From: Fumia sp045121595
GTDB lineage: Bacteria > Bacillota > Clostridia > Oscillospirales > Ruminococcaceae
NCBI GenBank assembly: GCA_045121595.1
Contig: JBGVGI010000012.1
Span: 62,001 to 126,000, forward strand
Length of the DNA: 64,000 nt
Direction of reading: 5' to 3'
The translations under genes were made by a program, and so were the position numbers. Positions 30,882-39,920 of this stretch are shown in pieces (position 1 is the stretch's first letter; each line of letters starts with the position of its first letter). Under the pieces are notes generated by a model that saw nothing but the letters and a program-made list of their open reading frames with translations, had not been told where the DNA came from and searched no databases.

Positions 30882-32624
30882 TTAACCTATAAATTTATAT
30901 TTTGCAAGTGTTTTTGCAATTTTTTCTCCTTTTGGTAGCATTAAAATGTCATCTTTTGATATAGAACGGGTAAAAAGTAACAAAATTACATAGAAAATTC
31001 CGGCAAATCCGACAGAAATCAAGGTTTTTATGTTACTGTCAATAAACCTTGAAAGCAACTCAAAAATGATTTTTCCCGATAATCCGCACAAAAATCCGCA
31101 GATTGCAGTACGGTATATGAGAGAAATAAACTTAAATTTGACGTTTGTTATCTTTTTAAGATAAACAAGACAAAGGATAAAAATTGAAATATAACAACTT
31201 GCCGTACCGAGCGCCGCACCTTTTACGTTAAAAAACGCAAGAGGTATCGTTACCCAGTTCACAACAAATTTAAGCGCCGCACCGACAAGCATAAATTTAG
31301 GTGGCAAGTCGGGTCTGCCGAGTGCCTGAAGCACTGCAAACAAAGGAACGGTAAGACCTAAAAACACAAGACTTAATCCCTGCCAACTCAAAACTCCCGA
31401 TGCAATTGCAACTTCTGAGTATTTAAGCGGATAAAGTAAACTGAGTATAGGTTTTGCAAGGAAGAATATACCAAAACTTGCGGGGATACAGATAAGTGAT
31501 GTCATTCTTATAACAGACTCAACGTTGACTTTAACGGAAGGCAGATTTTTTGCTTCCCATGAAGCTGCAACGTTAGGCAAAGCACTTTTTCCGAAAATAC
31601 TTGTAAATGCGGGAACAAGGTTAAATATCGAAAGTGCATATCCACTGTAGGAACCGAACACGAAGTTAGCGCTCTCAGCGGGGGTAAGCCCCGGTTTTAA
31701 ATACTCCCCTATCATAAGCATCATACCCTCGTGATTTGTTTCAAATCCCGCTGCAAGACGGTTAATGATAGTAAGAGTATCAATAAGCTGAGCCACGTTC
31801 ATTACGATTGACCCGAGAGAAATCGGTATCGCAATTTTAACAAGGTCGTATATAAGCTTTTTGGTTGCCATCGGCTCGGGAGAATTAAGAAGGTCTGTTT
31901 CTGTTATGTTGTCGCCGTTTTTCTTATTCTTGATAAACAAAAATACAGTTCCGACAAAGGTACTTAAAGTAACGCCAAAAATAGCACCTGCAGACGCCAT
32001 CGGCATTATTGCTGCCCTTGCTTCGATTTCAGTAGTTACGTTATGCCCGAAAACGGGATTACCCGATTCGAACTGCGCCATACCTATTTTAAGAGCAAGA
32101 ACGGAAAGCAAAAGTCCGAAAATAAGCTTTGCAACAACCTCAACAATCTGCGAAACCGCAGTAGGAGTCATATTGCGAAGTCCCTCGTAATAACCACGGT
32201 ATGCCGACATTACACATCCGAAAAAGATTGCAGGAGCAATTGCTATAACTGAAAGCCATGCATTTTCGTTGTCAGCCATCCTGACGTAAACCCACGAAAA
32301 CGCTACCATCAGGATAAACCCGACAAGTCCCATATAGAAGAAAAGTCTTGTGGAAATTTTATGGATTTTGCGGATATCACGGTATCTGTCGTGAACCGAC
32401 TGCTCCGCCACCATTTTTGCAATAGCGGCAGGAAGACCTGCAGTGGAAAAAGCAAAAATCATACTGAAAACACTGTAGGCGGTTGAAAAATATCCCATAC
32501 CGTCGCCATCTAAGATATTTCCAAGCGGAATTTTAAAGATGGCACCGATAAGTTTAACAGTAATCATTGCGGCGCCCAAAATACCGGCACCCTGCAGAAG
32601 GCTTTGTCCTTTGCTTTTTGGCAA
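30882..32624 (-). CDS. Lipid flippase-like polysaccharide exporter (YabM/SpoVB, MVF family)
   Basis: A 580-residue membrane protein with about 14 helices of the MOP/MVF superfamily (SpoVB, YabM, Amj/MurJ relatives): QGAGILGAAMITVKLIGAIFKIPLGNILG-type N-terminus with GDGMGYFSTAYSVF. Its position directly before mazG and yabO matches yabM. It probably flips a lipid-linked cell wall or cortex precursor. The TTG at 32624 (LPKSKGQSLL) has AAAGGAG eight bases away; the in-frame GTG at 32633 overlaps that site and is rejected. Confidence 0.87.
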   Translation of the reverse strand: MPKSKGQSLLQGAGILGAAMITVKLIGAIFKIPLGNILDGDGMGYFSTAYSVFSMIFAFSTAGLPAAIAKMVAEQSVHDRYRDIRKIHKISTRLFFYMGLVGFILMVAFSWVYVRMADNENAWLSVIAIAPAIFFGCVMSAYRGYYEGLRNMTPTAVSQIVEVVAKLIFGLLLSVLALKIGMAQFESGNPVFGHNVTTEIEARAAIMPMASAGAIFGVTLSTFVGTVFLFIKNKKNGDNITETDLLNSPEPMATKKLIYDLVKIAIPISLGSIVMNVAQLIDTLTIINRLAAGFETNHEGMMLMIGEYLKPGLTPAESANFVFGSYSGYALSIFNLVPAFTSIFGKSALPNVAASWEAKNLPSVKVNVESVIRMTSLICIPASFGIFFLAKPILSLLYPLKYSEVAIASGVLSWQGLSLVFLGLTVPLFAVLQALGRPDLPPKFMLVGAALKFVVNWVTIPLAFFNVKGAALGTASCYISIFILCLVYLKKITNVKFKFISLIYRTAICGFLCGLSGKIIFELLSRFIDSNIKTLISVGFAGIFYVILLLFTRSISKDDILMLPKGEKIAKTLAKYKFIG

Positions 32625-32646
32625 GTAAAACACTCCTTTTCGCGTT

Positions 32647-32675
32647 TTACCGCCACGAGGATATCGTAGCGGTAA
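32647..32675. repeat. 12-bp hairpin between zinc-ribbon gene and yabM
   Basis: TTACCGC-CACGA / TCGTA-GCGGTAA around a 5-base loop. No T-run follows in either direction, so it is more likely an RNA processing or stability element or an operator than a terminator. Confidence 0.5.
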
Positions 32676-32683
32676 GATAAAAA

Positions 32684-33055
32684 CTATTCATTCGTTTCTT
32701 CAAAACGATTTCCGCATCTTGTGCAATAAACGGAATCCTTTTCATTTGCAGTATTACATGCGGGGCAAAGCTTTTTGTTCTTCTTCCCTGCAAGTTTTGT
32801 ATTGATTTCATCGAGTTCATTTTTTACAATATCAATCTCGGAAACCAAAGAATCGATAAGTTCTTTATCCTCGTACTCGGATTTCATCATAGAATAAACG
32901 GCAGAGCCTAAGCTTTTATACAAATCGGAAACCTCTTTTGCAAGACGTACACTTTTATATTTAGCTTTGGAAAAGTCAAAAGCCTTCGTTGCTTTATCCT
33001 CTGCAACGTCAACAATATTTTTAGCACCATTTAAAAGATCATCAAAAGTAGCCAT
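32684..33055 (-). CDS. Zinc-ribbon protein with N-terminal coiled coil, unknown function
   Basis: A 123-residue protein: MATFDDLLNGAKNIVDVAEDKATKAF followed by a helical region (~10-90, SLVSEIDIVKNELDEINTKL coiled coil), then a C-terminal zinc ribbon CPACNTANEKDSVYCTRCGN. No signal peptide. Similar helix-plus-zinc-ribbon proteins are widespread in Clostridia without assigned function. It has its own promoter and lies upstream of yabM, separated by a hairpin. Confidence 0.75.
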   Translation of the reverse strand: MATFDDLLNGAKNIVDVAEDKATKAFDFSKAKYKSVRLAKEVSDLYKSLGSAVYSMMKSEYEDKELIDSLVSEIDIVKNELDEINTKLAGKKNKKLCPACNTANEKDSVYCTRCGNRFEETNE

Positions 33056-33078
33056 AATATCATTCCTTTCATACTTAT

Positions 33079-33107
33079 ATTTTACACTTTAATAAAGGTA
33101 AAATCAA
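33079..33107 (-). promoter_or_regulatory. Promoter of the zinc-ribbon gene
   Basis: On the minus strand TTGATT (33107-33102), 17-bp spacer, TAAAAT (33084-33079). The -35 overlaps the hemZ stop codon. Confidence 0.7.
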
Positions 33108-34546
33108 TAACTTTCTGTAAACAGTTTTGATACTTCCCTTTTCTTTGCAAGTATATCGTCAAAACCCGAAATATATTCGTAAGGATATTTATAATTATAA
33201 AACCTCACGATATCATCGGGCAAAACAACCTTGGTTACGGCACCTGCACCGACTGCTAAGATAGTTTGTATCTCGTCCATAATATAGACGTTATATTTAC
33301 CGAAATGCCCTTTTTTGGAATAACCTACGTTTTCAAGGTTGCCTTTTGTATTCTTCTGGCGGTAGAGATAGTAAGGCTCGTAGCCGTTTTCTGTAAGTGC
33401 TTTATAAGAATACCTCACCATCTTCTGCACGGCACTGTAATCATCGTCGTCAAAAGACTCCTCAAAAAGCTTTGAAGAACGCTTTAAAGAAAGGGTATGC
33501 ACCGTTATATTCTCAGGCGAAAGCGAAATTGCTTTATCGATACTCTCCTTAAAGCTTTCAAATGTATCGGTGGGAAGTCCCGCTATAAAGTCCATATTAA
33601 CGGAATCAAACCCCATACTTTTAGCAAGTAAGTAGCAGTCTTCTGCTTCCTTTGCCGTATGTTTTCTGCCGATAACCTTCAAAACGTCGTCGTTAAAGGT
33701 CTGCGGATTAATGCTTATTCTGGTCGCACCTGAGTTTTTTATAACCTCAAGCTTTTCTTTATCAATGGTATCTGCCCTGCCTGCCTCTATGGTGTATTCA
33801 ATACCATTCGGAGAAAAATACTCAGTTATTGCATCGGTAACAATTTTAAGCTCAGACGCCGACAAAGCTGTTGGCGTTCCCCCACCTATGTAAACTGTTT
33901 TAAGGTTTAAATTATTTTCTTTTGCAATATTGGCAGTAAAGGCAATTTCCTCCGTAAGTTTATTAAGATACTCAGGAATAAGTGCTTTTGCCTTATGCCC
34001 TGTTATCGCGTGGGAAACAAAAGAACAGTAACTGCATCTTGACGGGCAATACGGAATTGAAACGTAAAGACTGAAGTCACGGCTTTTATTGTCGGATAAA
34101 ATCTCTTTTTGATTTTCGGCAATTTTAAAGCTTAAATCTATCTTTTCGGAAGACATATAAAGCTCTTCTGAAAACTCTTTTCTTATTTCATAATAGCTTT
34201 TATTGTCGACAAGACGTCTTTGCACCCACTTAACGGGGCGTATACCCGTTAAAATCCCCCACTCGGGCAAAACACCCGTAAGCTTATTTAAAAGCGTGTA
34301 CAGAAGTCTTGCAGCTTCCATCTCAAGGTCGTCTGAGGGATGGTTTAACGTACTGAGAGTTTCATTGAAATCTTTGTTTTTAACAGTGACAAAAACGTCG
34401 TTACCGAAAGTTTTAATTACAACGTATTCATCGTCGGGAAAATCTTCAGACTCGTAGATATGCTTAAATCTTCTCACGGGATAGAAAAGCTTTAAGATAT
34501 TCTCCATTTCGTATTTAAAAGTATTTCCAATGTAAAAAATCGTCAT
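33104..34546 (-). CDS. hemZ: Coproporphyrinogen dehydrogenase-like radical SAM protein HemZ
   Basis: A 480-residue radical SAM protein. A ~160-residue N-terminal domain precedes the core with the [4Fe-4S] motif in IPYCPSRCSYCSF, then YIGGGTPTALS and RISINPQTFNDDVLKVIGR, and a C-terminal HemN-type region (YLYRQKNTKGNLENVGY). The N-terminal extension and location next to dtd/rel/recJ are characteristic of HemZ. Oxygen-independent heme synthesis is the usual annotation, but HemZ activity in Clostridia without heme pathways is uncertain. It starts 4 bases after the MBL stop. Confidence 0.88.
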   Translation of the reverse strand: MTIFYIGNTFKYEMENILKLFYPVRRFKHIYESEDFPDDEYVVIKTFGNDVFVTVKNKDFNETLSTLNHPSDDLEMEAARLLYTLLNKLTGVLPEWGILTGIRPVKWVQRRLVDNKSYYEIRKEFSEELYMSSEKIDLSFKIAENQKEILSDNKSRDFSLYVSIPYCPSRCSYCSFVSHAITGHKAKALIPEYLNKLTEEIAFTANIAKENNLNLKTVYIGGGTPTALSASELKIVTDAITEYFSPNGIEYTIEAGRADTIDKEKLEVIKNSGATRISINPQTFNDDVLKVIGRKHTAKEAEDCYLLAKSMGFDSVNMDFIAGLPTDTFESFKESIDKAISLSPENITVHTLSLKRSSKLFEESFDDDDYSAVQKMVRYSYKALTENGYEPYYLYRQKNTKGNLENVGYSKKGHFGKYNVYIMDEIQTILAVGAGAVTKVVLPDDIVRFYNYKYPYEYISGFDDILAKKREVSKLFTESY

Positions 34547-34550
34547 ATTC

Positions 34551-35162
34551 TTACCTCAGAAAGGGGTTATTGCTCTTTTCATAGCCTATCGTGGTTGCTT
34601 CCCCGTGTCCCGGGAAAACCTTGTAATCCTTATCAAGTGAGCAAAGCTTTTTAAGGGAGTTCATTAAAGTTTCATAGTCACCTTTATAAAGGTCGGTGCG
34701 TCCGATACTTCCAAAAAACAGGGTGTCACCCGTAAAAATGGAGTCAGAAACCTTTATGCACACTCCCCCTTCGGTATGACCGGGAGTATGGATTATCTCA
34801 AAGGTTTCACCGATAAGATTTATTTTATCTCCGTCCCCGTAAAATATATCGGGGTCACAGAAAATCTCAGGCCCTCCGAAATCATACGAAGAATTCAAAA
34901 CGGGATTTTTCGCCATCTCGTAATCCGCCTTATGAATATATACAGAAACTGCATACTTTTCTTTAAGTGCGTTAACAGCGCCTATATGGTCAAAATGCCC
35001 GTGGGTAAGAAATATAGCTTTCAAGGTGAGATTTTCCTTTTCAAGGAAATTTGAAATTTTCAAAAATCCGTCACCCGGGTCTATCAAAATTGCTTCACCG
35101 TTATTGGAAACGGCGTAACAGTCAGTCCCCAAATATCCCACTGCAAGTGTGTAAATCTTCAT
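34551..35162 (-). CDS. Metallo-beta-lactamase fold hydrolase (glyoxalase II-like)
   Basis: A 203-residue MBL enzyme with the dinuclear zinc motif THGHFDHIG, then HTPGHTEGG, FTGDTLFFGSIGRTDL and FPGHGEATTIG. The small size and residues resemble YqgX/YcbL-type glyoxalase II-like hydrolases; the substrate is unproven. It starts directly at the dtd stop, in the recJ-rel-dtd operon. Confidence 0.9.
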   Translation of the reverse strand: MKIYTLAVGYLGTDCYAVSNNGEAILIDPGDGFLKISNFLEKENLTLKAIFLTHGHFDHIGAVNALKEKYAVSVYIHKADYEMAKNPVLNSSYDFGGPEIFCDPDIFYGDGDKINLIGETFEIIHTPGHTEGGVCIKVSDSIFTGDTLFFGSIGRTDLYKGDYETLMNSLKKLCSLDKDYKVFPGHGEATTIGYEKSNNPFLR

Positions 35163-35615
35163 TTAATGCCCCATTTCAGTTGAATCCATAACGATAGTTA
35201 TAGGTCCGTAAGCATTCATATCAATTTCCATATGTGCACCGAAAATACCCGTGTAAACCTCAACACCCAAAGCTTTCAAATACTCAACGTATTTAAGATA
35301 AAGGTCCTCGGAAACGGGTTGTTTTGCCGCCTTGTCAAAGGACGGGCGGTTACCCTTTTTGCAATCTCCTGCAAGGGTAAAGTTGGAAACGACTATAACC
35401 TTTCCGCCAACGTCTGTTACCGAAAGATTAAGTTTATCATCATCGTCTGTAAAAATACGAAGTCTTGCCGTTTTACCCGCTAAGTATTCCGCCTGTTTTT
35501 CGGTGTCTCCGTCGGCAACGCCGATAAGCACTACAAGACCTGTGCCGATGTCACCCGTTACAACGCCGTCAGACGTAACGGTAGCTCTGCTTACTCTTTG
35601 AATTACAAGTTTCAT
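35163..35615 (-). CDS. dtd: D-aminoacyl-tRNA deacylase
   Basis: A 150-residue enzyme that removes D-amino acids (and Gly from tRNA-Ala) from tRNA. Landmarks: MKLVIQRVSRATVTSDG, the catalytic SNFTLAGDCKKGNRPSF segment (SQFTL-type) and the Gly-cisPro loop NAYGPITIVMDS. Typical length. It lies between rel and the MBL gene with gaps of a few bases. Confidence 0.96.
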   Translation of the reverse strand: MKLVIQRVSRATVTSDGVVTGDIGTGLVVLIGVADGDTEKQAEYLAGKTARLRIFTDDDDKLNLSVTDVGGKVIVVSNFTLAGDCKKGNRPSFDKAAKQPVSEDLYLKYVEYLKALGVEVYTGIFGAHMEIDMNAYGPITIVMDSTEMGH

Positions 35616-35622
35616 ATTCTTC

Positions 35623-37788
35623 CTACTTTCCTGAACGTTCTGCCGAAATTACACCGTTTACCTTGTTAAGCTTCTGGATAATGGTTTCAAGATGTTCCTT
35701 GCCCTGAGTATCAACAGTAACAGTGATACTTGCATCTCCGTTTTTAAGCTCTCTTGCGTTAAATTCGTGAATGGGTACTCTCATATTCGCAAGGGTTACA
35801 CTGACGTCGGCAACAAGGGACGTTCTGTCGTGCGCAACGATATCAATAGTTGCCCTGAAGTGGGTGAGATTATTATCAATCCAGCGAACGTTAATCCAGC
35901 GCTCACGCTGAATGACGTCGTTCATCGAGTTAATTACGTTTACGCAGTCCTTTTTATGAACAGAAACGCCGTATCCTCTCGTGATAAAGCCGATAATTTC
36001 ATCGCCCGGCAAGGGATTACAACACTGTGAGAACTTAACAAGACAGTTGTCGATACCTTCAACCACAACGGCACTTGTGTTTTTCTTCTTGCTATGAGTT
36101 TTTAAGGTTGTGAGCTCGGGGCCCAAGTTTGCCTTCATAAGTTTTGCGTAATCGTCTTTGATACGGGACATAATCCTTGAAAGGAAGATACCGCCATATC
36201 CGATTGCCGCATAGAAATCCTCAAGATTCTCCTTATGCTGACGCTTGATAACGGGCTCCATAAATTTAAGATAACTTTCTTCATCATCAAAATGAATAAA
36301 GTTACGTTTGAATTCTCTTTCGATTTCCGCCTTACCCTCAGCGATGTTCTCGTCACGGCGTTCACGTTTAAACCACGCCCTGATTTTGTTTCTCGCTTCA
36401 CTGGTTTTGGCAATCTTTATCCAGTCCCTGTTCGGTGCGCCGACAAGGGATTTCGTCGTCATAATTTCAACAATCTGACCCGTTTTCACCTGATAATCAA
36501 GGGGCACTATTCTTCCGTCTACCTTGGCACCCGTCATACGGTTGCCAACGGCTGTATGAATGGCATAAGCAAAGTCAACAATGGTAGACCCTGCAGGTAA
36601 ACTCTTAACGTCACCTTTTGGAGTGAAGACGAAAACGTCATCGGGAGAGAGGTCTGTCTTGATATTCTTAACGATATCCTCAGCACCCTCTGCTTCCTGC
36701 TGTGACTCAATAATCTGTCTTACCCACGCAAGACGTTCTTCAAGACGGTCTTTACCCTGAATACCCTCTTTATATTTCCAGTGTGCGGCGATTCCGAATT
36801 CAGCGGTGTTGTGCATATCCCAGGTTCTTATCTGGATTTCAAACGGAATAGCCTCCTTGTCAACGACAGTGGTATGAAGTGACTGGTACATATTGGGTTT
36901 CGGGGTGGAAATATAGTCTTTGAATCTGTTGGGAATGGGTCTGAACATATCGTGAATGATACCTAAGATATTGTAACATTCGATAACGGTATTAACGATA
37001 ATTCTTACGGCATAAACGTCATAAAGTTCTTCAAAGGTTTTACCCGCCATATACACTTTTCGGTAAATGCCATAGATACTCTTTACTCTGCCCGCTATAT
37101 GAGGTTCAAAGCCATATTCTTTCAGGCGGTCAGCGATTTTATCCTGAATTTCCATGATAAACTTCTCTTTACCGCCACTTTTAAGTGAAAGAGTTTCTTC
37201 AATTTCCTTATATCCTATGGGGTCAAGGTATTTAAGCGCCGTGTCCTCAAGCTCTTCTTTAAGGGCACGGATACCGAGTCTGTGCGCAATAGGAGCGTAG
37301 ATTTCCATAGTTTCAAGGGAAATCTCACGGCGTCTTTTATCGGATTTGAAATCAAGGGTTCTCATATTATGAAGTCTGTCCGCAAGTTTAATGATAATAA
37401 CCCTTACGTCCTCACTCATCGCAAGGAGCATTTTTCTGATATTTTCAGCCTGTTGTTCTTCCTTTGTAAAAAGCGGAATCTGACCGAGTTTAGTAACGCC
37501 GTTTACCATAAGTGCCACGTCGTCACCGAAAGCTTTGGAAATCTCAGCAAGAGAAACGTCGGTATCCTCCACAACGTCGTGCAGAAGGGCCGCACAGAGC
37601 GAATCCGTGTCCATACCGAGTTCAATCAAGATGATGGCAACCGAAACGGGGTGACTTATATATGGGTCACCCGACTGGCGAAACTGCCCGCTATGAGCAG
37701 AATCTGCAACTTCGTAAGCTTTTTTGATTTTATCAATATTATAACTGCGGTCGGATGCATCAATGGCATTAAGCAGTTTGTTAAGCAT
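35623..37788 (-). CDS. rel: Bifunctional (p)ppGpp synthetase/hydrolase
   Basis: A 721-residue stringent-response enzyme. The HD hydrolase is intact (HPVSVAIIL, LLHDVVEDTD, IKLADRLHNMRTL); the synthetase domain follows (GRVKSIYGIYRK, YQSLHTTVV, EIQIRTWDMH), then TGS (DVFVFTPKGDVKSLPAG), a zinc-finger/CC region (VKFSQCCNPLPGDEI) and a C-terminal ACT domain. It both makes and degrades (p)ppGpp on the ribosome. It starts 3 bases after the recJ stop, with the ribosome binding site GGGGAG in recJ. Confidence 0.97.
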   Translation of the reverse strand: MLNKLLNAIDASDRSYNIDKIKKAYEVADSAHSGQFRQSGDPYISHPVSVAIILIELGMDTDSLCAALLHDVVEDTDVSLAEISKAFGDDVALMVNGVTKLGQIPLFTKEEQQAENIRKMLLAMSEDVRVIIIKLADRLHNMRTLDFKSDKRRREISLETMEIYAPIAHRLGIRALKEELEDTALKYLDPIGYKEIEETLSLKSGGKEKFIMEIQDKIADRLKEYGFEPHIAGRVKSIYGIYRKVYMAGKTFEELYDVYAVRIIVNTVIECYNILGIIHDMFRPIPNRFKDYISTPKPNMYQSLHTTVVDKEAIPFEIQIRTWDMHNTAEFGIAAHWKYKEGIQGKDRLEERLAWVRQIIESQQEAEGAEDIVKNIKTDLSPDDVFVFTPKGDVKSLPAGSTIVDFAYAIHTAVGNRMTGAKVDGRIVPLDYQVKTGQIVEIMTTKSLVGAPNRDWIKIAKTSEARNKIRAWFKRERRDENIAEGKAEIEREFKRNFIHFDDEESYLKFMEPVIKRQHKENLEDFYAAIGYGGIFLSRIMSRIKDDYAKLMKANLGPELTTLKTHSKKKNTSAVVVEGIDNCLVKFSQCCNPLPGDEIIGFITRGYGVSVHKKDCVNVINSMNDVIQRERWINVRWIDNNLTHFRATIDIVAHDRTSLVADVSVTLANMRVPIHEFNARELKNGDASITVTVDTQGKEHLETIIQKLNKVNGVISAERSGK

Positions 37789-37791
37789 TTC

Positions 37792-39819
37792 TTACTCCCC
37801 TTTTAAGCTCTTTAAAACGCATGAGCTTTCAAGATTGACTTTTCCGGCATCAAGAAGCTTTACAGAAGAAAAATCTTCAGCAACCGAAATAAGTTTAAGC
37901 TCAGACAGTATATCGGTCATAAGCCTGAATTTACAGTAATTGAATTTACCCGAAAAAGCAAGAAGATAAATATCGTCAAGATGTAAACTTCTGCTTTCAA
38001 GCATTTTGAAAATCTTATAAGCGGTTCGCAGTTCATCGGTTTCGGGTACCGCAATATTAAGGATTTTCTTGTCAACGTTTTCTCCTCTGCGGATTTTCTC
38101 ATAATAATGCATCGCATTAAGTATCTTGTCAAAATCAATACCCGCAGGTCTTATATCCACGAGTTTCACTGCAATTGAAACTGTTTCCTTGTAAGTGTTT
38201 ATTTCAAGATTTGCAAGAACGTCGATACGGTTTCCGACAGAATAGATAAACTTATCGGTAGACATCTTAAAATACAAAAGATATATACTTTTACCTTCAA
38301 AGTTTACCTTAATTTTAAGATGCTTGTCGTTAGCCATCGGTATAATCTGTTCAATAACACAGTTTTTAAGTGAAAAGAGCGGTTTTGCGTTCGCCTCACC
38401 ACAAGGCTCAAGTAACTCAAGTTCACTTACCGAATTTATATTGATATCGGAAATATGAAGTTCTTTGTCAATGACTTTAGTGGCTTTAGGCATAACGTCG
38501 TAGTTTTTCTCGGCGTATAAGTTAAGCCTTTTTCTTAACTCATCAAGGTCTTTGATATTAAGCGTCATTCCCGCCGCAGACTTATGTCCGCCGTATTTAA
38601 TGAGGATATCGTCACAGGTGGTTAGTGCATCGTAAAGGGAGAATTCCCCGAAACTTCTTGCAGAACCTATGGCATTTTCGCCTTCTTCGGAGAGCACTGC
38701 ACAAGGTTTGCCGTAAAGATTTGAAAGGCGTGATGCCACTATTCCCACAACACCCTGATGAAGATTATCCGCAGATACAGTAAGTACTCTGTCAAAAATC
38801 AGTCCCGGTGATTTTTCAATTTCTTTATAAAGCTTAGTTAAAATTTCATCTTCCTCGTCACGTCTTAAAAGATTGAGTTTATTTATTTCTTCTGCAATTT
38901 CAAGTGCTTTTTCTTCATTTTCACAAAGAAGCAGTTCTTCGGCAGAATTTGCACTTCCCATTCTTCCTGCCGCATTTATTCTCGGAACCAGTGTAAAGGC
39001 TATTTTCTGTGCGTTTATATCGTTTACGTCTGCTCCACTGACGTTAATAAGCGCCTGAACACCCATATTTTCCGTATATTTAAGCTGTTCAAGACCTTTT
39101 TTCACGATAAAGCGGTTTTCACCTGTAAGTGGCATAACGTCACCTACCGTACCTATCATCGAAAGGACTGCAAAGTTTTCAATAACAGTATAAACGTCAC
39201 CTTCAAGTGCCGCACAAAGCTTGAGTGCCACCCCTGCACCACAGAGGTCTTTAAATCCATTATATTCTTTTCTGTGAGGATTTACTACGGCAACGGCATC
39301 CGGCAACGTTTCACCCACCTGATGGTGGTCTGTTACCACTACGTCAACGCCCTTTTCATTGGCATACGCTATTTCATCTATCGCAGAAATACCGTTATCA
39401 ACGGTAACGATAAGGGTTGCACCTTTTTTAATAATCTTGTCAATCGCCTCAAGGTTTAAGCCGTAGCCTTCCCCGTGTCTTTCGGGGATATAGTAAAACA
39501 CGTCGGCACCCATCGACTGTAAAAACTGCATAACGATTGCAGTTGCGGTAACGCCGTCACAGTCGTAGTCACCATATACAGCTATTCTCTCGTTATTTTC
39601 TATAGCACGGGTGATACGGTTTACTGCATTACCCATATCGGGAAGTAAAAACGGGTCAGCAAAATAATCACCGTCTGTTAAAATATCTTCGATTTCACTT
39701 TCAGAAAGCTTCCTTGCAGACAGAATATCCGCAACCATAGAAGATACTCCGTATTCTTCTTTTATACGTCTGCTGAGATTAGCATCAACTTCAGGATATT
39801 GCCACTTTGAAAACGGCAT
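37792..39819 (-). CDS. recJ: Single-stranded-DNA-specific exonuclease RecJ
   Basis: A 675-residue 5'-3' exonuclease with DHH-family motifs: YGDYDCDGVTATAI (motif I), TVDNGI, VVTDHHQVGE (motif III, DHH), then the DHHA1 region with RSFGEFSLYDAL and GGHKSAAGMTL, and a C-terminal OB fold. First gene of recJ-rel-dtd-MBL-hemZ. The start is ATG 39819 (MPFSKWQY) after AAAGGGGTG; an in-frame ATG at 39837 would leave no binding site. Confidence 0.95.
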   Translation of the reverse strand: MPFSKWQYPEVDANLSRRIKEEYGVSSMVADILSARKLSESEIEDILTDGDYFADPFLLPDMGNAVNRITRAIENNERIAVYGDYDCDGVTATAIVMQFLQSMGADVFYYIPERHGEGYGLNLEAIDKIIKKGATLIVTVDNGISAIDEIAYANEKGVDVVVTDHHQVGETLPDAVAVVNPHRKEYNGFKDLCGAGVALKLCAALEGDVYTVIENFAVLSMIGTVGDVMPLTGENRFIVKKGLEQLKYTENMGVQALINVSGADVNDINAQKIAFTLVPRINAAGRMGSANSAEELLLCENEEKALEIAEEINKLNLLRRDEEDEILTKLYKEIEKSPGLIFDRVLTVSADNLHQGVVGIVASRLSNLYGKPCAVLSEEGENAIGSARSFGEFSLYDALTTCDDILIKYGGHKSAAGMTLNIKDLDELRKRLNLYAEKNYDVMPKATKVIDKELHISDININSVSELELLEPCGEANAKPLFSLKNCVIEQIIPMANDKHLKIKVNFEGKSIYLLYFKMSTDKFIYSVGNRIDVLANLEINTYKETVSIAVKLVDIRPAGIDFDKILNAMHYYEKIRRGENVDKKILNIAVPETDELRTAYKIFKMLESRSLHLDDIYLLAFSGKFNYCKFRLMTDILSELKLISVAEDFSSVKLLDAGKVNLESSCVLKSLKGE

Positions 39820-39856
39820 TTTGCTCACCCCTTTCATAAAAATTCCTTAAAAGTAT

Positions 39857-39885
39857 ATTATACTACTTATTTATTAATTTTTCAA
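39857..39885 (-). promoter_or_regulatory. Promoter of the recJ-rel-dtd-MBL-hemZ operon
   Basis: On the minus strand TTGAAA (39885-39880), 17-bp spacer, TATAAT (39862-39857). Confidence 0.8.
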
Positions 39886-39890
39886 CTAAA

Positions 39891-39920
39891 AAATAGCGAA
39901 GCCCGAAGGCTTCGCCATTT
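39891..39920 (-). terminator. Terminator of the sialidase-fold gene pair
   Basis: GCGAAGCC / GGCTTCGC with a CGAA loop, flanked by A- and T-runs; on the minus strand it lies just after the stop codon. Confidence 0.85.
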